Assembly (NCBI GenBank): GCA_964613745.1
Contig: CAZTJA010000139.1
Coordinates: 1-6,409 of the forward strand
Source: CAZTJA01 sp964613745
GTDB lineage: Bacteria; Desulfobacterota; Desulfomonilia; Desulfomonilales; Desulfomonilaceae
DNA: 6,409 bases
Direction of reading: 5' to 3'
The translations under genes were made by a program, and so were the position numbers. The notes beneath the pieces were generated by a model that saw only the letters and a program-made list of their open reading frames with translations, was not told the DNA's origin and ran no database searches. Positions 1 to 5,111 of the stretch are shown in pieces (within the stretch, counting starts at the first letter, position 1; the number at the start of each line of letters is the position of its first letter).

Positions 1-755
1 ACAGTATGCAAATATGGAGTCCTGCCGCTAAGAGAATGATTCCTTTGAAACAGGTGGCCTTTGGTACTGAAATGGCTTGGGAAGACCCAGTCGTTGTGAG
101 GCGAGACCGCGTGCCCACGATTACCGTACATGCGGATCCCAGAGAAGGACTGCCGAGCCGATTATTCAATCGTGTGCGGGATCGCATAGAGCAGATAGAA
201 TTGCCGCCCGGCTATTCGCTCCAATGGGGAGGAGAGTACGAAGATTCGACCAATGCCCGGGCAGCTTTGGCAAAACCACTACCAATGGCTCTAACACTTA
301 TGGTGTTTATTGTTGTGTGCCTCTTCAACTCAGTGAGAACCACACTGGTCATCTGGCTCACTGTTCCTTTATGCATAATAGGAGTAACGGCAGGTCTTCT
401 GCTTACGGGACAACCCTTCGGATTCATGGCTCTATTGGGTGTTTTGAGTTTGGGTGGTGAGCAGATTAAGAATTCAATCGTAGTCTTGGACAAGATCAAT
501 ACGGAAATTTCCGGTGGAGCACCGCCCCATCAGGCGGTCATCAAGGGTTGCGTTACGAAACTTCGCCCTGTGCTGATGGTTGCCATCACCACGGTTCTCG
601 GTATGATCCCGCTTCTCACTGATGCATTCTTTGCATCAATGGCCGTAGCTCTCATGTTCGGTCTGCTGTTTGCCTGTGTTCTAACCATGATTTTTGTGCC
701 CGTGCTTTATGCAATGTTGTACAGAATACCTCAGCAAGATGCTTTGATCGACTGA
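1..755 (+). CDS. RND efflux transporter permease subunit, C-terminal part (5' end outside window)
   Basis: This is the end of an inner-membrane proton-driven pump of the RND superfamily (AcrB/HAE1-like), which exports drugs, solvents or metals through a periplasmic adaptor and an outer-membrane channel. The frame is open to the left edge (first full codon at base 3), so the ATG at 6 is probably internal; about 250 of roughly 1,030 usual residues are visible. Counting from that ATG, the end of the second periplasmic porter region carries the family-typical GYSLQWGGEYE (about 69-79). Five hydrophobic segments follow (about 92-110, 112-132, 137-160, 187-207, 211-240), matching TM8-TM12. The conserved IKNSIVVLDKI and KLRPVLMVAITTVLGMIPLL stretches are present. 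The protein ends shortly after TM12, as in other RND pumps. The substrate cannot be told from this part. The family call is secure; HAE1 rather than a metal (HME) pump is the likelier subtype. Confidence 0.93.
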   Translation, partial: SMQIWSPAAKRMIPLKQVAFGTEMAWEDPVVVRRDRVPTITVHADPREGLPSRLFNRVRDRIEQIELPPGYSLQWGGEYEDSTNARAALAKPLPMALTLMVFIVVCLFNSVRTTLVIWLTVPLCIIGVTAGLLLTGQPFGFMALLGVLSLGGEQIKNSIVVLDKINTEISGGAPPHQAVIKGCVTKLRPVLMVAITTVLGMIPLLTDAFFASMAVALMFGLLFACVLTMIFVPVLYAMLYRIPQQDALID

Positions 756-796
756 GGACAAGTCCGATTCCGGCCTTAACGCAAAGAGATGTTGAG

Positions 797-826
797 AGAA
801 GGCGGTTTTTTCGAGAGTCGCCTTTT
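797..826 (+). terminator. Possible weak intrinsic terminator after the RND gene
   Basis: The arms AGAAGGCG (797-804) and CGCCTTTT (819-826) pair over 8 bp with one G-U wobble and a 14-base loop. The 3' arm ends in four T, but no longer T run follows. It sits 42 bases after the RND stop codon and 28 bases before the end of the convergent AAA+ gene, where a terminator is expected. The long loop and short T run make it a weak candidate. Confidence 0.4.
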
Positions 827-854
827 GATCGAAACCTTTAGGACTACTGGGCAA

Positions 855-1937
855 TTACTTTGATCTGATTTTCACTCTCACCCACATGTCCATGTGATCT
901 TCCAATTTCAGGTCGCACTGATTCTGGAATCTTACTTGCTCAGATTTGGGTAGAGCTGAAAAGCCGAATCGATTGCCGTCCGGGCGAGCGCAAAAAACGC
1001 AGCGCTCAGCGGACCTGCGCGAAGAAGATTCCATAAGGTCTGCGACAAGGGCCATCAGGGCTGATTCCTCTATTTCTTCGATTTCTTCAAAATGCTTCTT
1101 CACGAGCAGGCAAGCAATATCCAAGAGTTCCTCTCGAAAATCTTCACCTATCATGACCGGACTTATAGGCGGAATGCAGATCATCCTATCTATTCTGTCA
1201 ACAAAGTCTCTGCACTTTGGGATGACGGGACGAGTGTTGGGAGAAATGCCGTCTCCAATTTGTGAGGTAATGCTCAACTGAACTTCGTCCTTCCATGCAC
1301 TAACAAACTCATGATAGCTGATCTTTTCAATGGAATTAGACGGATCAATTGTCGGATTGGGCAACATATTGCTCGCTGCAAATGCAAATATTGCTTTACC
1401 AAGAGCAAAGGAATCTTTGCCGATGTGAAACAAACCATCCCACATTGACGCCAAAAAGTTCGCCAACACATACCTTCCATCAACCTGGCCGTCTACTTCG
1501 TCGAAAAAGACAAAAGGTAATTTTCCTTGTAGATTCGCAGATTGGACCCGTTGCCATGCTCCATACAGGTCTTCTACGGATCGGAAGGCCGACACATGAT
1601 ATTCGTCAAATTCTACTTCTATATCCGAAGAGAGGCACTGGGCTAACTGTTTCAGCAGAAAGGACTTTCCGGAACCGGGAGCGGCTGACAATAGTATATT
1701 GAATGGTCGTTTCACCCTCGGTCTCCGGGCAAAGCTTTCCAAGCCGACGGCCAAATCTTCCAATTCATCTCGGAATTCGGCATTTCGTGTCACATATCGG
1801 CCGAAAACCGGTTCGATCACGCGTTCGGAAATTCGAACACCACTAACTCCGGGCCTCGAAATGGATTGAGCGAAATCGTTGGTATCCCGAAGGATTTCCG
1901 CCCAACTCTTTGTGGGCCAGGGATTTACCTTTTCCAA
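855..1937 (-). CDS. Stand-alone AAA+ family ATPase
   Basis: This is a 360-residue cytoplasmic P-loop ATPase with a complete AAA+ core. An N-terminal helical part (1-77) precedes Walker A AAPGSGKS (85-92), Walker B FVFFDEVD (142-149, with D146 and E147) and sensor 1 FAASN (186-190). DRIDRMICIPP (248-258) carries candidate arginine-finger residues, and SSRRSAERC (305-313) is a likely sensor 2 before a short C-terminal tail. An acidic EEIEEIEE run lies at about 284-291, and C313 and C316 form a CxxC. The start is TTG: GGGAGG stands 5 bases upstream on the minus strand and an in-frame TGA (1952-1950) closes the frame just above it, so no upstream start exists. It has no same-strand neighbour and converges on the RND gene. 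The N-terminal region suggests no known partner domain, so the substrate is unknown; a remodelling, DNA-handling or defence role are all possible. ATPase call firm, role open. Confidence 0.85.
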   Translation of the reverse strand: MEKVNPWPTKSWAEILRDTNDFAQSISRPGVSGVRISERVIEPVFGRYVTRNAEFRDELEDLAVGLESFARRPRVKRPFNILLSAAPGSGKSFLLKQLAQCLSSDIEVEFDEYHVSAFRSVEDLYGAWQRVQSANLQGKLPFVFFDEVDGQVDGRYVLANFLASMWDGLFHIGKDSFALGKAIFAFAASNMLPNPTIDPSNSIEKISYHEFVSAWKDEVQLSITSQIGDGISPNTRPVIPKCRDFVDRIDRMICIPPISPVMIGEDFREELLDIACLLVKKHFEEIEEIEESALMALVADLMESSSRRSAERCVFCARPDGNRFGFSALPKSEQVRFQNQCDLKLEDHMDMWVRVKIRSK

Positions 1938-1942
1938 GTGTG

Positions 1943-1948
1943 CCTCCC
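1943..1948 (-). promoter_or_regulatory. Ribosome binding site fixing the TTG start of the AAA+ gene
   Basis: The plus strand reads CCTCCC, so the mRNA has GGGAGG, 5 bases before the TTG codon at 1937-1935. With the in-frame stop immediately upstream, this decides the start of the AAA+ gene. Confidence 0.8.
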
Positions 1949-2169
1949 GTCAAACATAGAAAATACATTGCTGCGCGACTTATCGGGCCGCATTGACCAA
2001 TGCTAGGCTCATACATCAATCATTTTCAAACATTTCATTATCAATAATTCGGAGAGATTATCCAGAATACTCTGCACATTTTGGACAAATTTGGAAGGCA
2101 AGCTTTTCTCAGTGGCCCATCAACTCTGCTCGGCATTTCAGCATTAAATGTGTTTAGGAGCTGATCGCA

Positions 2170-2298
2170 GTGTTTATGAAGGAGTGGCGGCATGATTCAG
2201 GTGCCCCGGTTTTGATCAATGCTCTGAACACCACCGAAGATCTCCATGAAAGAACATGCGAAAAATTCGGGATTCAAAAGAATTTTGTATGTGAGTAA
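2170..2298 (+). CDS. Possible small hypothetical protein (42 aa), doubtful
   Basis: This is a short reading frame starting at GTG (2170), with an alternative in-frame ATG at 2176, and ending in TAA at 2296-2298. TAGGAG ends 9 bases before the GTG and is an acceptable ribosome binding site. The product is hydrophilic, with no membrane segment or known motif; it has two cysteines in its C-terminal third (TCEKFG and FVCE). I do not recognise it. It could be a real small protein, the remnant of a longer decayed gene in the spacer, or chance. A second start with a good Shine-Dalgarno (AAGGAG, then ATG at 2192) opens a 7-codon frame in another phase, which would fit a broken gene as well as it fits noise. 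Confidence 0.25.
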   Translation: MFMKEWRHDSGAPVLINALNTTEDLHERTCEKFGIQKNFVCE

Positions 2299-2412
2299 AG
2301 CAACAGTGGTCTATTTTTCCCATGTTTTAAACTGACGACAAGCTCTGTCCTTGAGATTCAGGATTAAGTTCTCTAAAGCAATTAAGTCAAAAATATTGCA
2401 GAATGCATTGTC

Positions 2413-2437
2413 GTTTCAGCATAGCCCTAAATGAAAC
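2413..2437. promoter_or_regulatory. Inverted repeat, candidate enhancer site for the sigma-54 activator (upstream of P1)
   Basis: GTTTCA (2413-2418) and TGAAAC (2432-2437) form a perfect 6-base inverted pair with a 13-base gap, centred about 74 bases before the predicted start of P1. The 9-mer GTCGTTTCA (2410-2418) recurs exactly at 4341-4349, upstream of P2. Fis-type activators of this class bind as dimers to inverted repeats upstream of -24 promoters, so this is the best candidate site here. The position is slightly close to the promoter but workable. Assignment to this activator is inference. Confidence 0.45.
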
Positions 2438-2472
2438 TGAGGCCATAAGACGAGCGACGGCTTTTTCATGAA

Positions 2473-2488
2473 TGGCATGTGTTTTGCT
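2473..2488 (+). promoter_or_regulatory. Sigma-54 (-24/-12) promoter P1
   Basis: TGGCATG, four bases, then TTGCT gives GG (2474-2475) and GC (2486-2487) exactly 10 bases apart, as sigma-54 RNA polymerase requires. The only departure from TGGCACR-N4-TTGCW is T for C in the -24 block. The predicted transcript start is near 2499, leaving a 164-base leader before the zinc-ribbon gene. The sigma-54 activator is the next gene but one, so P1 probably serves both genes and may be autoregulated. Confidence 0.75.
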
Positions 2489-2576
2489 TAAGAATTAGCG
2501 TGAATTGATACGCAACTTTCATACTTATAACGGTTTTCTTCGATTTCTTCGAGTCACTCTCATGAACAACCTGAAT

Positions 2577-2622
2577 GCCGAAAACTCCGCACTTCGGCCA
2601 AGAATAACAAGCACTGTTATTC
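2577..2622 (+). other. Two adjacent hairpins in the leader of the P1 transcript
   Basis: GCCGAA (2577-2582) pairs with TTCGGC (2593-2598) across a 10-base loop. Three bases later GAATAACA (2602-2609) pairs perfectly with TGTTATTC (2615-2622) across a 5-base loop. The second is followed by CCTTGTTTTC, which is too broken a T run for a convincing terminator. They end 28 bases before the ribosome binding site of the zinc-ribbon gene. They might affect mRNA stability, attenuation or translation; the function is not established and no known riboswitch fold was recognised. Confidence 0.35.
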
Positions 2623-2662
2623 CCTTGTTTTCACGGCTTCTTTATTTCCAAGGAGAGATGAA

Positions 2663-2884
2663 ATGCTTCACTCAGGTATTTGCAGATCACCCGGTAGAGG
2701 TTCCGGCGCAGGGAAAGGAAGCGGAAAAGGATCTTCCGATAGAGGAACGGGAGCAGGTCGTAACAGGGGTATTGGAGGAAACTGCGTCTGTTTAAAGTGC
2801 GGCGAAAAAACACCTCATGAACAGGGAACCCCATGCTCCACCCAAAATTGCCCAAAATGCGGGTCCCCTATGGTTCGGGAGTAA
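2663..2884 (+). CDS. Small Gly-rich zinc-ribbon-like protein
   Basis: This 73-residue cytoplasmic protein has two parts. Residues 10-39 are low-complexity, rich in Gly, Ser, Arg and Lys. Residues 40-73 hold a cysteine cluster: C41, C43-x2-C46, H52, C58 and C63-x2-C66, ending CPKCGSPMVRE. The two CxxC knuckles with PKCG are typical of a zinc ribbon or rubredoxin-like metal site. Similar small Gly-rich CxxCG proteins are, from memory, common in Desulfobacterota and methanogens, with no settled function. The start is ATG with AGGAG (2651-2655) 7 bases upstream. It is the first gene after P1, and 125 bases separate it from the activator gene with no convincing terminator, so the two are probably co-transcribed. 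A longer frame in another phase (2505-2795) overlaps it but lacks a ribosome binding site and family features. The metal could be zinc or iron. Confidence 0.82.
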   Translation: MLHSGICRSPGRGSGAGKGSGKGSSDRGTGAGRNRGIGGNCVCLKCGEKTPHEQGTPCSTQNCPKCGSPMVRE

Positions 2885-3009
2885 ACAACTCTCTTATCCA
2901 CGTGGAAAATCCGGGACCGGGACGCACGATTTGATGTTCACGAGCTTGATTCCATATGTAGATGATCGATTGTGTCTTTCCAACGGGGGAATGAACGGAG
3001 GCAAAGAAA

Positions 3010-4377
3010 ATGATGGAAAACGATCAACTCTTTCAGGCGATTCTGAACAGCATTTCCGAAGGTGTGATGACGCTGGACAAAGATTGGAAGATCGTATCAT
3101 GGAACACCGCTGCGGAGAGAATTACCGGATACCACAAAGAAGAAGTTTTGGGTAAGGAATGTGCGAAGCTGCTGCGAACCCCTCTTTGTCAGGAGAATTG
3201 CCCCGTGGATCGAGCGCTTTCCTGCGGTCGCCCGCAAAACGACATTGAGATCAGAGTAAGAAACAAAAGAAATGAATTGTTGGATCTCCTCGTGAGTGCT
3301 GCCCCTCTCTATGACTCTAACGGCAGGATCATAGGCGGGCTTGAAACGTTTAAAGATGTATCTCAGAATCGTTGGATGAGAGAAGAGCTGGCGCGGCAAT
3401 ACGGACACGGTCACATTGTTGGTCACAGCAAGGCAATGAAAGGTGTATTTGAAGTTATAGCTTCACTTATGAATACGGACACAACAGTTTTGATACAAGG
3501 GGAATCTGGAACAGGGAAGGAGTTGGTTGCTAGGGCGCTTCACTTTTATGGTCCCAGAAAAGAGAAGTCGTTTGTCGCCATAAACTGTTCCGCACTTCCA
3601 GAAGGCGTACTCGAAACGGAGCTGTTCGGCCATGCAAAAGGTGCGTTCACAGGAGCTATCAGAGACCACGTAGGTAAATTTGAATTAGCCAATGGCGGAA
3701 CACTCTTTCTAGATGAAATCGGAGAGATCAGCCCTGCAATACAAGTTAAGTTGCTGCGTGTTTTGGAAGAAAAGGAATTTCAGCGGGTCGGCGATAATAA
3801 GACGATAAGAATAGACGTGAGATTAATTACTGCAACGAACAAAGATCTCTACAAAATGGTACTCGAAGGATCATTCAGGGATGATCTATATTACAGACTT
3901 AATGTTTTTCCCGTGAATCTTCCTCCCTTGAGAGATCGCACGGAAGACATTCCTCTCCTCATCGGGCACTTCATAAGGAAGTTTAATAAGCAGATGGGAA
4001 AATCAATCCAGGGCATTGCAGACCAGGTGTTGGAAATTTTGGAAGCTTACCACTGGCCAGGAAATATACGGGAACTGGCGAACGCAATCGAACACAGTTT
4101 TGTCCACAGCAAGGGCTCACTTATACATTGTTCCGACTTACCACTCGGAATCGTAAATGCAGCACCTCCAGCTCCTGTTACTCCTATCTCAAAATCTGAG
4201 AAAAAGTTGAATTCTATAGAAAGACAACTGATTGTAAAAGAACTGGAGGCGGCTAATTGGCGCAGAAATGTTGCGGCAAAGAGCCTTGGTATGAGCCGAG
4301 CCACTCTTTGGAGGAAGATGGAAAAATACGGAATAGGCAAGTCGTTTCAATCATCTGAAACAACGTTTCAAGAATAA
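3010..4377 (+). CDS. Sigma-54-dependent transcriptional activator, PAS / AAA+ / Fis-type HTH
   Basis: This 455-residue bacterial enhancer-binding protein uses ATP to open sigma-54 promoters. Residues about 6-120 form a PAS sensor domain (SEGVMTLDKDWKIVSWN at 17-32) with cysteines C51, C60, C64 and C72, which may bind a metal or sense redox state. The sigma-54 interaction AAA+ domain (about 135-370) is complete: Walker A GESGTGKE (164-171), GAFTGA sigma-54 contact loop (211-216), Walker B TLFLDEIGE (231-239), sensor 1 ATN (275-277), FRDDLYYRL with candidate arginine fingers (289-297) and sensor 2 GNIREL (351-356). A Fis-type helix-turn-helix follows (about 403-442, recognition helix SRATLWRKMEKYG). 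There is no receiver domain, so control is probably by the PAS domain rather than direct phosphorylation. The start is ATG 3010 with GGAGG (2997-3001) 8 bases upstream; ATG 3013 is a trivial alternative. It is probably co-transcribed from P1. Likely targets are P1 and P2. Confidence 0.95.
   Translation: MMENDQLFQAILNSISEGVMTLDKDWKIVSWNTAAERITGYHKEEVLGKECAKLLRTPLCQENCPVDRALSCGRPQNDIEIRVRNKRNELLDLLVSAAPLYDSNGRIIGGLETFKDVSQNRWMREELARQYGHGHIVGHSKAMKGVFEVIASLMNTDTTVLIQGESGTGKELVARALHFYGPRKEKSFVAINCSALPEGVLETELFGHAKGAFTGAIRDHVGKFELANGGTLFLDEIGEISPAIQVKLLRVLEEKEFQRVGDNKTIRIDVRLITATNKDLYKMVLEGSFRDDLYYRLNVFPVNLPPLRDRTEDIPLLIGHFIRKFNKQMGKSIQGIADQVLEILEAYHWPGNIRELANAIEHSFVHSKGSLIHCSDLPLGIVNAAPPAPVTPISKSEKKLNSIERQLIVKELEAANWRRNVAAKSLGMSRATLWRKMEKYGIGKSFQSSETTFQE
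4344..4370. promoter_or_regulatory. Triple GTTTCA/TGAAAC half-sites at the end of the activator gene, candidate enhancer of P2
   Basis: GTTTCA (4344-4349), TGAAAC (4356-4361) and GTTTCA (4365-4370) alternate with gaps of 6 and 3 bases within the last 12 codons of the activator gene. The first extends to GTCGTTTCA, identical to the site upstream of P1. The cluster lies roughly 210-240 bases before the predicted start of P2, within the range over which looping enhancers act. Being inside coding sequence weakens the case, although these codons encode a poorly conserved Ser/Thr-rich tail. Confidence 0.4.
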
Positions 4378-4392
4378 AACATTCCAAAAGCA

Positions 4393-4425
4393 TTGTGATA
4401 CTAAATACGTAACCCCATATCACAA
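4393..4425. repeat. Inverted repeat after the activator gene
   Basis: TTGTGATA (4393-4400) and TATCACAA (4418-4425) are perfect 8-base inverted arms with a 17-base gap, 15 bases after the activator stop codon. No T run follows, so it is a poor intrinsic terminator. Its centre is about 172 bases before the predicted P2 start. It could be an mRNA 3'-end stem, an operator for another regulator, or an additional enhancer element. Confidence 0.4.
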
Positions 4426-4473
4426 AATCCTGTCGCGACCCTGCAACATTTTAGATGTACTGACTGCCAAGTT

Positions 4474-4479
4474 GTTTCA
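4474..4479. promoter_or_regulatory. Single GTTTCA half-site upstream of P2
   Basis: This is one more copy of the half-site, centred about 104 bases before the predicted P2 start, an ideal enhancer distance. No perfect partner is present; TGAGTC (4492-4497) is a degenerate match on the other side. A single 6-mer can occur by chance, so it counts only together with the other copies. Confidence 0.25.
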
Positions 4480-4554
4480 CTTTCCCACGGCTGAGTCATT
4501 CATAATCCCTAATAAACATGATCCAAACCTGTCCTTGCAGCTGTCATGCTGTTC

Positions 4555-4570
4555 TGGCACGAGGCTTGCT
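4555..4570 (+). promoter_or_regulatory. Sigma-54 (-24/-12) promoter P2, consensus match
   Basis: TGGCACG, four bases, then TTGCT matches the consensus TGGCACR-N4-TTGCW at every position, with GG (4556-4557) and GC (4568-4569) 10 bases apart. The predicted start is near 4581, giving an 82-base leader before the receiver gene. It lies in the 285-base gap between the activator and the receiver gene, so it should drive the receiver and the downstream sensor as one unit. Confidence 0.9.
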
Positions 4571-4662
4571 ATCAGTCTGTCAAGGGCTTGATGGAATATC
4601 GGCAATCCTGCCTGGTCACACATTAACCAACGAATCTAACGAAAAAAGAAGGAGGGACCGGC

Positions 4663-5058
4663 ATGCCGAAAAAAATCTTAGTCGTAGACGACGAGCAAGA
4701 CGTGTTGCTTTTTCTTGGCACCCTGTTGAGGAAAAACGGCTATGACGTGTGCGAAGCATGTGACGGTGTTGAAGGGATGAAAAAGGTCATAGAAGAGAAA
4801 CCCGATCTTGTGTGCCTCGATCTAATCATGCCGGAAAAAACCGGGATCAAGATGTACAGGGAAATGCGAAAAGACGATCAGCTCAAGGGCGTCCCTGTGA
4901 TCATGGTTACGGGAATCGAATCCGTTGACAGATGGGATTTCAAAGATTTCAAAACATTCATAAGCGAACGAGCAATACCGGGACCCAACGGGTATGTTGA
5001 AAAACCCATAGACAAAGATCAATTTCTTAAGGCAGTCAAAGAGGTCTTGGACGCCTAA
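4663..5058 (+). CDS. Stand-alone response-regulator receiver protein
   Basis: This 131-residue cytoplasmic CheY-like protein has a single receiver domain and no output domain. The acidic pocket is D9-D10 in VVDDE, the phosphorylation site is D53 (CLDLIMP), and the switch residues are T83 (MVTG) and K114 with the following cis-proline P115 (VEKPID). All residues needed for phosphotransfer are present. The stretch between T83 and K114 is about 9 residues longer than in CheY and contains an aromatic DFKDFKTF segment and IPGPNGYVEKP, so the alpha4-beta5 output face is altered. The start is ATG with GGAGGG (4651-4656) 6 bases upstream, a strong site. It is transcribed from P2 and followed after 53 bases by the sensor gene. 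It is likely phosphorylated by that sensor and acts by protein contact, as a phosphorelay intermediate, or on the neighbouring activator; which of these is unknown. Confidence 0.93.
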   Translation: MPKKILVVDDEQDVLLFLGTLLRKNGYDVCEACDGVEGMKKVIEEKPDLVCLDLIMPEKTGIKMYREMRKDDQLKGVPVIMVTGIESVDRWDFKDFKTFISERAIPGPNGYVEKPIDKDQFLKAVKEVLDA

Positions 5059-5111
5059 ATACCCGATCAAGCAACACCCGGAATCCCGCGAAAAAGAAAG
5101 TAGGCGGCGAG

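Larger units (their letters stand above)
1949..2470. other. Long intergenic stretch, largely without recognisable genes
   Basis: This AT-richer spacer separates the minus-strand AAA+ gene from the plus-strand regulatory module and should hold divergent promoters. On the minus strand a weak sigma-70-like pair can be read: TTGAAA (2029-2024) and TAGCAT (2005-2000) with an 18-base gap, about 60 bases above the AAA+ start. This is low confidence. On the plus strand there is one doubtful small ORF (2170-2298) and, near the right end, an inverted GTTTCA/TGAAAC pair, both listed separately. No RNA gene, insertion sequence or attachment site was recognised. Confidence 0.5.

Noticed and set aside
77..499. 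Alternative frames on both strands inside the RND gene
   Set aside because: They are shadows of the RND coding frame, which shows family motifs and membrane segments throughout.
946..1702. Plus-strand frames opposite the AAA+ gene
   Set aside because: The minus strand carries all AAA+ motifs in one uninterrupted frame with a strong ribosome binding site; the plus-strand frames have neither.
2000..2029. Sigma-70-like TTGAAA/TAGCAT pair on the minus strand for the AAA+ gene
   Set aside because: The -10 element matches only 4 of 6 and the spacing is 18; in AT-rich spacer such pairs are common, so it is mentioned but not called as a feature.
2442..2467. GCC...GGC followed by TTTTT as a terminator before P1
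   Set aside because: The stem is only 3 bp with no extension, too weak for an intrinsic terminator.
2505..2795. 96-codon plus-strand reading frame overlapping the zinc-ribbon gene
   Set aside because: It has no ribosome binding site at its start and no recognisable motif. It is out of phase with the zinc-ribbon gene, which has a strong Shine-Dalgarno and a clear cysteine signature. The first part lies in the predicted P1 leader.
2899..2906. Palindrome CCACGTGG in the gap before the activator gene
   Set aside because: It is a single 8-base palindrome without flanking symmetry, T run or repetition at a promoter; too little to call an operator.
4518..4745. 75-codon plus-strand reading frame across P2 and the start of the receiver gene
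   Set aside because: It spans a consensus sigma-54 promoter and overlaps the receiver gene in another phase; its product is low-complexity and basic.
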